A stretch of 64,000 nucleotides of DNA from Vanessa cardui (lineage: Eukaryota; Arthropoda; Insecta; Lepidoptera; Nymphalidae), in contig NC_061124.1 in NCBI RefSeq assembly GCF_905220365.1, forward strand, positions 746,501 through 810,500. The letters are read 5' to 3'. Positions 22,682-32,869 of this stretch are shown here, one piece after another; position 1 is the stretch's first letter, and the number at the start of each line of letters is the position of its first letter. The notes beneath the pieces are model-generated. The model did no database searches. It saw only the letters and a program-made list of their open reading frames with translations, and was not told where the DNA came from. Both the position numbers and the translations under genes were made by a program.

Positions 22682-25600
22682 TAATATACATTAAACATTA
22701 TATATATAACATGTGACACCACCGTTGTCTTGTAGAAATCGCTACCTAGCGATAAGACCGCCTTATTGTGCATCTACTTTTATTTTGTATATATTTCATT
22801 TTTATTGTTAAATTACTCTGTTACTGTGGTGTACAATAAAGTATATTATTATTATTATTATTCATCCAACCTAGCTTGCTAAACTTAGCCGCAAACCAAA
22901 CGCACTCCGCCCACTAACGAGCGCTCCGGTCCGCAGGCACGGGTTCGTGGAGTGCCTGGAGACGGAGGAGTGGGGCGCGGGCGCGGCGGCGCGCGGCGCC
23001 AAGGAGGGCGTGCTGCTGCTGCTGCTGCAGCTGCTGCCCGCCGCGCCGCCCTCGCTGGCGCACTTCCTGCTGGGGTACACACTGAATGACGACGTGAGTT
23101 ACCTTCATCAGGGACTGCAAATTCAAATTCTTGACAATTTCAAGTTTTTTTCTTATGGGAGGATATTAATGGGACTTTCCCACTGCACTGTTTTAATATT
23201 TATTGTCGTCCAAAGGAAAATGTATAAAATAAGCCTGATATTTTTATAGATATCTCGTAGCGTGTTGCAAGAGGCGGGCAGTGCGGGCGCGCCGCGGACG
23301 TGCTTCCACTCCATTCTAGACATTCTAGAGGAGTACATCGCCCCCAGCGGGGACACTCAAAAGTGAGTAATAAAATTGATCATACATTCACACTTCAGTG
23401 CTATTCTGTGTGAGCAGGCATACCACCTGGATCTCTCACACTAGTCTTACTCGATATCCCATGCCTTTCCTCGTCTCGTGCAGGGAGGCGACGACCCTGG
23501 TGGAGAGCTGCTACCGTCTGCTGTACTGGATCTGCGCCCGGCCCGCGACCTCCCCGCCGGCCCTGCGGCTGCTGCGGGCGAGGGACTACTTCCTCGCCCG
23601 CCACGCCAAAGTTGTCGTCAATCTCGAAGTATGCTACTCAAATATTAATCGCTCGATAATAAAATAAAAGAAAAACTTCATATAGTCTATGCCCAAAAAT
23701 ACAGCGTTACAGTTTCATGGCAGAAAGTGTATGCAAATTCAAGTAAATGGAAACGCAAGGCCCTCATTGCATTAACGCTTTGCCCGCAGAGCGCCAGCCC
23801 GGCGACGGTGTCGGCGCGCTCGTGGCTGCTGCGCGCGTGCGCGTGCGAGGCGGGCGCGGCGGGCGCGGGCCGCCAGCACGCCGCGCTGTCCGCGCTGCTC
23901 GCCGCGCTGGCGCACGCGCCGCACGCGCACGACGCGCACGACCAGGTACGCCTCGCAACCTCTTCGAAGGCGATCATCGCTGCTAAGGGAGAAACGATAA
24001 AGTAAAGAAATGCTTCTTCTGGGAACTGAGGTTTAGGGTTATCGTAGTAAACCTCATTTTGTATCATTATATCATAATGGTGTTTCGGCATTTCTTCGTT
24101 TCCACTGACGATATTTTAACCTAAACTACAGATAACAGCAAGAAAGTGATGAGCAGATTAAAAAAAATGTAAAAAGTTAAATTTGTTTATCGTATGTGTG
24201 TGTCAGGAGTGGGAGTGGTGTGTGATTCGTCGCTCGCTGGAGTCGCTGCCGGTGCGCGTGAGCGCGGCGCCCGAGCCCAACTGGGAGCTGTTCCACGCGC
24301 ACCAGCTGCGCCGCGCCATCGCCGAGTGCGACCTGCCCACGGGTAACGTCACTTCGACACTCGATTAATATGTCATGGAAGCGCTGGCTTCTTCTTGGCT
24401 GTCGTCTGTTTACCGTCGTTGAGTCATGTAGAATTGAGATCTCATGTAGAGTTACCCTTATTATTTTTATACATAATACGCTTGCACTATAGCACTAAAA
24501 CGATCACTGAAAGTGTAACCAATGGACTGTCAGGGCTGGGCGGCAAGCGCATCAGCGTGTCGCGCGTGCACGCGCTGCTGTCGCGCGAGCTGGCCGCGCT
24601 GCGCGCCTCCGCGCCGCAACGGAGCCTCGTCGCCGCCGAGATACAGAAGGTCAGTCTTAGTAGGAGTTCCGCCGTCCTCACGGGCCGAGGCCACGACTCC
24701 ACATTTTATTTCTACCTATGAAGCGATTCTAGTTCATCGCCTGCTACAAATAAATTCTGCACTATTCGGTGTTTCAAAATGAATTTTACCAATCCCTAAG
24801 TTTTAAAAACGCTTACCTTTTTGCGACTGACTGTTCCAAATACGCGAGTAGTATAGATATAGAGGCTATTTGACTGGTTTTTAAAATCCATTTTATATTA
24901 TTTAGTAGAGGTTAAGGAACCCAGTAAAAGTTGATTTTTTTATTTCTAGTACATATTTGCTGAAAAATATCATATTAAAAGTTCCATATATAAATAACGC
25001 GTGAAAACGCTACTTGGACAATATGGCGCTGCAATGGGGTCGGTGACGTCACTTTGCTGTATTTTAATCTATGGTACATATAGTAGCAAAAAAGTATAAC
25101 AGCAAGGTTTACAAGAAAGTGACTTCATCATAAGCCCGGCCAAACGGGAGCGTTTTGTGTCACGTGACAAACGTTTGAAAAAAATGCATTTTTATTTATT
25201 GATTTTTGAATAAATTAAGTATTATTTTCAAGTTTCGTTAGTAAATAATCATTTCTTAAACTCATAATATACACTGATTACAATAATTCAAAATTTATTT
25301 TTCGCATTGTCAAATAGACTATTTTGTCGGAATAAATATATGATAGGATTAATAATGAATATATGATGTATACGACACGTTGTCCAACAGGTGCTCGATT
25401 ACGTGACGGAAGTGAACAAGCAGCGCAACCTGGCCGCCACGCTCACGCATTACTACGACTCGTGGCGACAACTCACGGAAATCATATTCTGTGTTGCACC
25501 GCAAGACCTGCTCAGCCTCGAATCCAAAAAAAATCTCCTCTTAAATATACTCCAGGACCTCCTCAATAAAATACCACCGGCGGAAGTCCTCCCGCAGATC

Positions 25601-28600
25601 GGCAACTTGGCTTCCGGGACAGTGTTATTGTTGCTGGTGAACTTACGACACTGCTACATATTGCAGAAGAGGGAGTCGTCGCTCAAAACAGCTGACTTTG
25701 AGACCAGTTTCTTCGGACCTTCGAATCAAATCATGCAAACGAAGTCTCTAACGTTGAAGTTCATATTGCACAAAATTCTTAGCTGGATCTTGGTGTCTGG
25801 AGTGTCCACGCAGAAAATGAGAGTAAACTTGTACGGAGCACTGCTCAATTTCTTGAATATAGTAAACTTGAAGCCCAGTTCCGCTGACCCCGAGGAGGAC
25901 GTCAACGCGACGTATGTCACCCGCCTCGACAGCTCGAAAGCGAGGCCGAGCCGAGAAGAATCGACATTAAAGTCCATGGCGATAGAGGTGATAAACAGTT
26001 TCGGAGAAAACCTGTGCTCTATCGTATGCAGCGATTGCATCGGCGGGGGCCACGACGTCTGTCGCATGGTCGCCTTGTCCTGCTTGGACACCATGATAGA
26101 GATCAATCCCGGAACGGACTGGATGAACACGCTCACCAATCAGGGCTACCTGAGGAGTCTCATCGACAGTCTGCTTCAAGACGACGAGGGGTTAAAGGAA
26201 GTGAGTAGATCTTCTAACTCTTATGTCCGATTGATTAGAAATGTTTCATTCAATAAAATATGAGGCAGTGAAAAGTGAGTCTCAAAACTTCATCGTGTGA
26301 TAATATTCGTCGACCCGGCAGGCGCTGGAGCCGAGCCCCAAGTCGCTGCGCGTGCTGTACGTGTTCGAGTCGAAGATGGCGCTGCTGATCAAGATCGCGG
26401 GCACGCGCGTGGGCGCCGAGACGCTGCTGGCGCAGGGCGCGCTCGCCTGCCTCGCCAACCTGCGCGCGCTGGACGCGCACCCCGACATCCACGCCGCCTA
26501 CGGCGCGCGCGACGCCGACTTCGTGCCCTCCGTCGCCAACCGGTGCGCCCTCTCGCCCTGCCCGCCGTCACACGCCGCCGACAACTGGGCTAATAAACGC
26601 GTGTCGCAGGTTCCGTCAGATCCTGGTGCCGAGCCTGACGCTCTGCGACGCGCTGCTGAGCACGCTGGGCGCGCAGAACCACAGCTGCGTGCTGCACGCG
26701 ACGCACCTGCTGCTCAGCCACCTCGAGTGTGTCGACATGGTGCTCCGGTGAGTTCTGATTACTGTTATCTGAAGAGAGATTGGCGAGTAATAAGATAAAT
26801 AATTACACGCTACACATTTCATCAATCAGTTAAAATATGAATATGTATTTTGGTATTTTTTATTATATTGATGTACATTTGTCTCCTACAGGGCAGCACA
26901 CCCGAACTCACCGCAGGGGCTGCTAATAGAATTAGAAGCACTGACGTCCGTCATAGCGCGCACCTCAAACCGGGAGGTGTTCGGAGCCGTGGCCGCGGAT
27001 ACGGCGCTGCAGAGTAGCGCTGCGGGCGTCCAGAGAGTCCAGTACCTGATGTTGGCGCTGCTGCCGCGCTTCCAGCAGCCGCCCCCGGAGTCGCCCGAAC
27101 AGGACTCGATACTCTACTACAAGGTGATATACTTCGATTATTAGACGAAATCGTTATTACTGTCAATCGAATAATCAATCACAGATGCTATAACACGAGT
27201 CGTTACCAGATCGTGTGGAACCTGCTTATGTTCGCGCGGAACACGCTGGAGGAGGTGAGCGTGGGCGGCGCCACGGCGGAGGGCGGCCGCCGCGCCGGCG
27301 CCGCCGCGCTCGCGCTGCTGCACGCGCTGCTGCTGCGCCGCCGCGCGCACGACAAGCTGCTGGCCACCGTGCAGCACCAGCTGCACAACGTGCCCGCCAT
27401 GACGCTCCTAGGTCACTTGCTTTATCTTTGAGTGCACGAGTGTACTGATATACTTTCTATTTTCTCATTCTCATAGATAAAACGACTAGAATTTATGGTT
27501 TAACCTTGTACGTGAATTTAAAAAAGATTAGAATATCACAAACAACCTGCGAAGCACTGCTGTGTTTCCATAATTTTGATGTACGACGTTTGATAACGCA
27601 GACATGAAGAAGCTGCTGGGCGCGGAGGGCACGCCCGCGTCGCCGGTGGAGGCGCGCGCGGCGGTGGTGGCGCGCCTGCGCGAGCGCGCGGCCGCGCGGC
27701 GCCGCGAGCTGCAGCTGTGCGAGCACGCCGCGCACGCCGCGCTGCAGCTGCTGTGGGCGCACGCGCGCCTGCTGCTGCGCGCCTCGCTCGCGCCCGCCGG
27801 CTCGCCGCGCGACTGTGAGTGCCCGCCGTCGGACCCCCGCGCCCGACGTGCGTTCCCTATTAACGGTTGTTCCTCCTCAGCGCTGACCAAGCCGGCGGCG
27901 CTCCGCGGCGCGGTCGGCGAGGAGGCGGTGCTGCTGCGCAAGGAGCTGCTGGCGGTGTTCAACGAGCGCTTCGTCGAGGAGTTGCTCGAGACTGCTAAGG
28001 TAAAAGTAAAGTAACAGCCTGTAAATTTCCCACTGCTGAGATAAGGCCTCCACTTCCATTAAGGAGAGGGTTTGGAACGTATTCCACCACGCTGTTCCAA
28101 TGCGGGTTGGTGGAATGCACATGTGGCAGAATTTCGATGAAATTAGACACATGGAGGTTTCCTCACGATGTTTTCCTTCACCGCTGAGCACGAGATGAAT
28201 TATAAACACAATTAAGCACATATATATAGCGGTGCTTGCCTGGGTTTGAACCCGCAATCATCGGTTAAGATGCACGGGTTCTAACCATTGGGCCATCTCA
28301 TCTCACTGCTAAGGTAAACGAAGTGTTTTTGTTATTTTTCACTTCATTAACGATAGTTCTACGATTGTTTTGAATTAATTATTTATGTGCAAAGTTATGC
28401 TTATAATTATGATATCGTATGATCTTCTGATTAAGAAAACATTCGTTAGGCAACCAATACGTATCAAATGTCATAATCTCATATTTATATACCAACCATC
28501 CTCTAAGTAAGTAAAGTAAACTTCAAACGACTTTCGTTATTACTATCAGGCTTAGTAATTATAAAAAATATATAAAATATTTATTTTAGAATCAATAAGA

Positions 28601-28719
28601 CAGAAAAACTGTTTAAAACATAATACATCCTCTTCCAGAACCAGCCGGCAGTTCAGCGCGGCTTCCTCGAAATCCTGCTCAAGGACATAAAGACCATGAT
28701 ACAGTTCTCGCCGTACTGA
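10694..28719 (+). CDS. Nup205: Nuclear pore complex protein Nup205 (31 coding exons)
   Basis: Nup205 is the large alpha-solenoid scaffold of the nuclear pore inner ring and partners Nup93. Exons: 10694-10709, 10880-11040, 11384-11504, 12022-12199, 13058-13258, 13518-13599, 13866-13969, 14147-14429, 14958-15094, 15679-16065, 16280-16397, 16827-16941, 17102-17271, 17907-18110, 18353-18571, 18854-18989, 19449-19635, 22937-23093, 23250-23362, 23484-23628, 23790-23945, 24207-24342, 24534-24649, 25391-26200, 26322-26542, 26610-26747, 26892-27123, 27210-27411, 27602-27814, 27881-27999, 28639-28719. All phases agree and the sum is 5658 nt (1885 residues; human 2012). Family landmarks include LWTPYKEL, RGLLAVLLYYDGKRAL, RRIHSLITDFIVLM, YKFVRLSGEV, CRMEEYPLSRAFLQLLE, SWRQLTEIIFCVAPQDLL, GGGHDVCRMVALSCLD and KMALLIKIA. 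Weaker boundaries are the acceptor of exon 5 (13058, chosen to restore Trp) and the GTCACT donors of exons 17 and 28. Exons are far more GC-rich than introns. Confidence 0.95.
11805..11960 (-). repeat. Degraded SINE family A copy (Nup205 intron 3)
   Basis: Minus-strand copy with the landmarks CAGCTGAGCATGAGATGAATTA and, at its head, a B-box-like TTCAAAACCAGGAAAGCACCAC when read on the minus strand. Matches the clean copy at 28005-28304 with many changes and lacks the 3' half. Confidence 0.55.
12424..12720. mobile_element. MITE with ~30-bp terminal inverted repeats, copy 1
   Basis: The left end (ACGACACAACTTAGATTTAG) and the right end (the inverse of ACGACACAACATAGATGTAG) are inverted repeats continuing into GCATCGGC, with TA at both edges. 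That suits a Tc1/mariner-type non-autonomous element. The interior, with CGACGCTAT..CGTCGCTATAGATTC, is shared with the copy at 55420-55727. It lies in Nup205 intron 4 and carries no coding frame. Confidence 0.75.
12824..13030 (+). repeat. Retroposon family C, 5'-truncated copy (Nup205 intron 4)
   Basis: Runs from GTTGTGTTCCGGTTTGAAGG through TAACTACAGGCACAAGGGAC and GTCTATGGGTGATGGTGATC to CCAACCTATAACATAAAAAA. The 3' A tract and variable 5' truncation between copies mark it as a retroposon. It ends 28 bases before exon 5. The family recurs at 1345, 19100, 30291, 42722, 44935, 49995 and 58866. Confidence 0.8.
13328..13453. repeat. Foldback element with ~25-bp near-perfect arms
   Basis: The 22 bases at 13331-13352 (starting AAATAAAACTAATTATAACG) are the exact reverse complement of 13429-13450, and three further bases match on the outside. 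The ~76-base spacer contains CATCCCGACGTTTCGAGCAC. It lies in Nup205 intron 5 and looks like a small foldback repeat or part of a larger element. Confidence 0.75.
14489..14873 (-). repeat. SINE family B with an attached ~150-bp module (Nup205 intron 8)
   Basis: Read on the minus strand, a tRNA-like head ends near 14873 (A box TGGTCGAGTGG, B box GGTTCGATTCC) and the SINE body runs to about 14641. It is followed to 14489 by a ~150-base module (CAGGCATGTTTCTTTATGTG, GGGCTATATTTCATAC). The whole arrangement recurs almost identically at 33512-33894. Here a second short stretch of SINE tail (GAGACAACATCACATACATT) follows the module at 14465-14488, as if it inserted between duplicated tails. Confidence 0.75.
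17329..17852. mobile_element. MITE-like element with ~75-bp terminal inverted repeats (Nup205 intron 13)
   Basis: The first ~80 bases (TATAGTCTGTTCGCGTCAAG, AATGCAGTGAGTTGTCATTG, CTCCGCCCCC, GACCAATCAAAT) reappear inverted at the right end with few changes. The interior is AT-rich without a reading frame. The right end stops about 50 bases before exon 14. Each arm carries a GC box and an inverted CCAAT motif. Confidence 0.8.
19100..19402 (-). repeat. Retroposon family C, longer copy (Nup205 intron 16)
   Basis: The poly-T at 19098-19117 is the A tail of a minus-strand copy. The repeat then shows the inverse of the family landmarks up to GGGTGGTACCTACCCAGACG and CTACCACCAAGT, so it includes the ~100-base 5' extension also seen at 30291. 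It ends 46 bases before exon 17. Confidence 0.8.
19687..19771 (+). repeat. 5' head of a SINE family A copy, split by a transposon
   Basis: tRNA-derived head GAGATGGCCCAGTGGTTAGA with B box GGGTTCAAACCC and GGCAAGCACCACTATATG. The rest of the same SINE continues at 22385, after the inserted DNA element. The join of the two parts matches the uninterrupted copies at 28005 and 48547. Confidence 0.85.
19772..22384 (-). mobile_element. ~2.6-kb DNA transposon inserted into a SINE (Nup205 intron 17)
   Basis: The ends are imperfect inverted repeats of about 30 bases sharing ATTGTAAAAGTG and CTCC (left 19772-19800, right 22355-22384). Subterminal motifs like TTCACTATTAAAGTGACA recur near both ends (about 19990, 22165, 22195 and 22290). 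It carries a two-exon transposase-like gene on the minus strand. The target duplication cannot be read because the target is an (AT)n stretch of the SINE. The superfamily is not certain. I suspect a Sola-like or related DDE group from the protein, as inference only. Confidence 0.75.
20018..22089 (-). pseudogene. Transposase-like gene, two exons, two frameshifts
   Basis: Exon 1 (22020-22089) gives an acidic start MMNTNDFDDSGSEYQPNSEE. Its GTAAGT donor and the acceptor before 21872 join it in frame to exon 2, which opens THIDNNDNFNEEKTQ. The first long segment (to ~21000) has a Cys-rich CGCPKKC motif and PRQDTCKTCDDL. The frame then shifts by one base near 21000-21040, continues with ELHQRKAESA, MNVWDEVEG, YSDSCTGQNRN and SYLPNDGEFGIIE, and shifts again at a homopolymer near 20376-20385. 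The third segment ends at 20018 with PDIPFYKVNLHK. The Asp-containing motifs could be catalytic residues of a DDE-type enzyme, and similar multi-copy genes occur in insects (DUF7869-type). Total is roughly 650 residues. It is too broken to be active. Confidence 0.7.
22385..22620 (+). repeat. 3' body and tail of the split SINE family A copy
   Basis: Continues the SINE of 19687-19771: TGTGCTTAATTGTGTTTATA, GGTGAAGGAAAACATCGTGA, CATTCCACCAACCC, CAGCAGTGGGAAATTTACAG, ending in a TTACTTTACTTTTAC tail. Confidence 0.85.
22624..22678. repeat. (TA)n microsatellite
   Basis: An almost pure TA dinucleotide run directly after the SINE tail. TATATATATATA also stands just before the SINE head at 19675-19686, so the SINE probably landed in a TA tract. 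Confidence 0.9.
22712..22862 (+). repeat. 3' end of a non-LTR retrotransposon with (ATT)n tail
   Basis: ATCGCTACCTAGCGATAAGA, then GTGGTGTACAATAAAGTATA and an ATTATTATT tail. This arrangement is typical of the 3' end of 5'-truncated insect LINE copies. No coding part remains. It ends about 75 bases before exon 18. Confidence 0.55.
24860..25330. repeat. Possible interspersed element in Nup205 intron 23
   Basis: The edges carry CTATTTGAC at 24867 and its inverse GTCAAATAG near 25310. Inside are two exact palindromes, GTGACGTCAC (25043-25052, a CRE core) and TGTCACGTGACA (25158-25169, an extended E-box), plus AATATGGCGCTGCAATGG. It may be a degraded MITE or an intronic regulatory segment. Confidence 0.35.
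28005..28304 (-). repeat. SINE family A, full-length, with 14-bp target-site duplication
   Basis: Minus-strand copy from the tail (AACAGCCTGTAAATTTCCCA) to the tRNA-derived head near 28300. It is flanked by exact copies of ACTGCTAAGGTAAA at 27991-28004 and 28305-28318. The duplicated target is the end of Nup205 exon 30 plus its splice donor. The B box and GGCAAGCACCGCTATATATA are well kept, so the copy looks fairly young. Confidence 0.92.
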
Positions 28720-29035
28720 CGCACTGCCAACGACTTTGTTATATTGTAATTGTTAAATAAGTCATTTTGTAATAAGTTTATTAAAGGAATTAATTAATTT
28801 TTGTATGATGTGGTTTTTTTTATTTTACATGTGAAAAATTTGACATTGAGTTTGTTTGACTCACTTCTCTCGTTTTATTTTTTTAAATACATATTTCTCG
28901 AGCTCTGGAATGAACACACACAGAGATTCGACTTAATATCGATGAATGAAAAGCTATTAAATTATGAAGATTATAATTAAAATAAAATAATAATAAAAAA
29001 AGTTTTTGAAAAATTCGATGGAATCTGTGTTGCAT

Positions 29036-30012
29036 AGCTGTCGATAGTTGACTATCGGTAGTTGACCTCGATATCTATTCAGGATATCGACAGCAATATC
29101 GATAGTATCGTTTTGATCAATACTATCGATATTATCGATAGGTCTCCGTGAGCAATATTATCGATAGTATCGGTGAGTAATACTATTGGTTACAACGACA
29201 CTACTGACAGTATCGATAGTTTTGGACTATCGATAGTTGTACAAGCTGGCGCTGTACACGTGCTTGTTAGTTCTTTGACACTTGACGTAACACAATTCGT
29301 ATGACCGATTATTATGTTATTACATTTTTGTATGTACTTTTAGTGTAATAAAGACGCTCCGTAGTATTGGTTGGCTTGACAAACATATTGTTTTCTTTTC
29401 TTGACGACAACCCCGATTGCTCTCCGATCTAACTGACATCTGACACCTGACGAATTAAGTAAACGTGTGCTAACTAGCCCGTTCATTTTGGTCCTTCGAG
29501 CCGGATATGAACCAGCGACCTTTGAATGAAGATTGAGAAAAGATAATGATGAAGTCAAAGTTCGTTAATGTTTCTTGAATCGCGTCTCTGATTTGTCATC
29601 GAATGTTGGTTATTTCTTTAAAACGCGTCTTTGGACATCGACGGTCGTGTGTAATTATGTAAATTTTACACTTCGACAAGAAGAAGAACAATTTTTAAAT
29701 TAGAGTATATATTAATGATTTTTTTTTATAAATCAAAGTTAGAAAATTTTCAAGTAAATACATTTAAAAATGTTTTAATTCCTTTACTCTTTACTGGCGT
29801 AAATTTAATTAAACTTATTACGATAATATATTAAATTATCATATAGTATCAATACCTGGTCAACAAAATAACTTATCTGAGAAAGTAATAGTATCGAAAA
29901 TAACTGGCTATCGATAGAACAAAACATTGATACTATCGATAGTTTAAGTTGAAAGTAATGGTTATTGCTATACTATCGATAGTGTCATTAGTATTGCTCA
30001 CGGACATCTATA
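29036..30012. repeat. TATCGATA palindrome cluster with inverted halves
   Basis: Six TATCGATA octamers lie within 29097-29240 and three more within 29905-29985. TCCGTGAGCAATA follows the first group at ~29147 and its inverse TATTGCTCACGGA ends the second at ~30003, so the two clusters are partly inverted copies. TATCGATA is the DRE/DREF site in Drosophila. The arrangement also fits a foldback element with subterminal repeats. No reading frame is present. Confidence 0.6.
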
Positions 30013-30290
30013 TTATGCATTTAGTTTGTCCACAGAAATATTTGCATTTTTAATATTTATTATTATAATTAATTATATACTACATAGCCCATTAAATATT
30101 GGGTTTCATTAGTAGTCGAAACGCGTCTTTGGATATCGAAGATTTTATGTAATTATTATGTAAATCCTGCCTCATCATCACCATTATTGGGATGTACTAC
30201 ACGAGTAATGACTACAAATAATGAGTTATTAGTATCAAGTATAAGAGAGTTAATCTTTTTTGTTTTCATTTATGCAATTACCTGATTGTT

Positions 30291-30584
30291 CACTTGGTGG
30301 TAGGGCTTCGTGCTAGGCCGTCTGGATAGGTACCACCCACTCATCAGATATTCTACCACCAAATAACAGTACTCAGTATTGTTGTGTTCCGGTTTAAAGG
30401 CTGAGTAAGCCAGTGTAACTACAGGCACAAGGGACATAACATCTTAGTTCCCAAGGTTGGTGGCACATTGACGATGTAGAGAATAGTTAATATTTCTTAC
30501 AGCGTCATTGTCTATGGGTGATGGTGACCACTCCCCATCAGATGGTCCATATGCTCGTTCGCCAACCTATTCCATAAAAAAAAA
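30291..30584 (+). repeat. Retroposon family C, longest clean copy
   Basis: From CACTTGGTGGTAGGGCTTCG through TACCACCCACTCATCAGATA, TTGTTGTGTTCCGG and GGTTGGTGGCACATTGACGA to CCAACCTATTCCATAAAAAA. About 290 bases with an A tract. No tRNA-like head is visible, so it could be the truncated 3' end of a LINE. Confidence 0.85.
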
Positions 30585-32869
30585 GATCTTTCACCTCAGG
30601 TTGTGCTTGAGTATTGAAGCTGTAACACGGTAGGTCGATTAACGAATATAATATAACGGGATTACTATTTACACGTTGCTGTTCTACTATCTACTTCTCT
30701 TACAGCCCGTCAAATTATATTATAACAAGCATAATTAGAATAAAATAACAAATAAAATCACGTAAATTACGATTATAAGAAGAGCTTTTATTATTCTGAA
30801 TCAGTAATGCTGTCTGTGGTGATCTTATTGCAAAATAAAAGTATGCGTGAAACAACAAAAGCCTGTAATCCTAAGAGGCCTCAGCGTCTGCTACTTTTTC
30901 ATGTTTTACTTAATTTTATTTCTTAGTTGTAGATATTAATTCTCTCCATCGAATAAAAATAAAAAACATGGTAAATATTCCGAAATTAATAACTTTAGTA
31001 ATAAAAATAACCATGTTAATTTAACATCTTATGTACACATTAGTTTTGTTATGAAGTTCTTCAACGCGTCTTATAGTGGATTTAACTGGCAGTTATTGTC
31101 ATGGAAGGAAATAGGGTCCAGGCGACCTTTTCCTCTCTTTTTCTTTCTCTTAGTTTCTTTGACTGTGTCTATGTTCGCTTTTATCTATGGTTTAATTTAA
31201 ATTTATATTTTGTTATCGTTTAAATTCATACGGGATTTTAATAACAATTTTGTTTCATTGTATCTGTTATTGAATACATAATATATATCAAAAGCCACTT
31301 CGTTCCAACCGGGTGCCCACGTCGTCACTTGTTTTGTTTTTTACACAAAACTAAGTACGACTATAAATGGGCATAAAACAGGAGACATAGTGGCAGGGCA
31401 GGACTTAACACGTTTTAAAAAGCAGGGTAAAAATAAAGGAAGATACCAAATATTTTCATATCAGATATTGAATAAATGATATACCTAATATATTTCAACA
31501 GTTTAAGATAACTTTATCAAATTAATGAGGGAATTCGTAAATATTATTAATAACTTCTTTGGATGTTGTTAATCCAAGCAGGTATTGACGATGTAATATT
31601 TTCTCTTGATTTATTAGTAGTCATTTCTCATTTAAAAATATATATAAACTCATATAGAGCCTCAGGGCTGTTCCCGCCTCAAATACGTCCCTGTACTGCG
31701 GTGTTGGAGGAGCTGCCTTACGCCGAGGGTTGCGACTTTTAATATAATCTTCCTTAGCATAAGTATCGTTGTCGCGGAGTTCACATTCGACGGCTGTATT
31801 ACACGTATTAGCTTAATGGCTTATCTTAGGCTATACTAATATTATAAAATTAAAGTAACTCCCAACAATAACTGTCAACTGAGCTGAGCTAAGCCGAGCT
31901 AAAAACTAGTAATAAATACAGAGTAATGTAACCATGTACCTAATGGTGTAGAGGTAGCCGGGTTAAACATTGAGTTAAAATGCAAAATAGAACACAAGCA
32001 ATACTAAAAAACATAATATGTAGAAATAGGTATGTACATACCTTATATTTGAAAAATGTAAAAAAAAATTGTTGTTTCACTAAATCAGCTCTTGACTGTT
32101 GCCTAAATTGTCTATATGGCTATGCTGCCGTATTATAGGTAAAAGTCGACTATGCATTGGAAAAACAAAAAAGGCTCATTACTAATACTAAAAAAATATT
32201 ACTAAGTTGAGCGAGACTGGCGGCTAACAGCCAGTAACGATATAAAATGACGCGTTTCTCCTGAACCTATTACATAGTAATCAATTGTGAATGTGTTTAT
32301 TTCCTCGCCCTTATAATCTGATTGGATGACACAATCCACACGGGAGCAAAGAGTTCAGGTACAAGAAGAATGACTTAACAGTCTTTTGCGAGGCACGGTA
32401 GTGTAAAAACTACAAATTTCCTAAATCCGGGCTACTTCTGAAAACTTTTCAATTGAAAAGTAATAAATTGTTTAGGGATCTGATGTTTGATTATAGGTCT
32501 AGTAACCCACACTTGTAATCAAGCTTCTTCGCTAGCGAGGCAATAATTTACCGTCGTTAGATAGTGTAATGATTTGAAATTTGTTCTGTGAAAGTAAAAT
32601 AAGCTTCTCAGTCTGAGTAGAATTTCAGGTAGAGTATCACATTACATACAATAAAAGAAAGTCGTTTACCACTGTCCTCATGTATGCTAAGATCATAAAA
32701 ATATTAACGGATTATGATGCGCTTTTTTTAATATGTAGAGTGATTTAAAAGGAAGGTTTTTGTATATAATACATGGACAATATAGTAAAGAAACACAGAT
32801 AATTTTAGAAGTTTCTAAGGAGATGTTGTAAATAAACAAATTCGGTAGTAAGTATATTTGATATATAAC

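Noticed and set aside
29036..29245. CRISPR-like or simple tandem array of TATCGATA units
   Set aside because: Spacing is irregular and spacers share similarity. The host is an animal. It was reported as a palindrome cluster instead.
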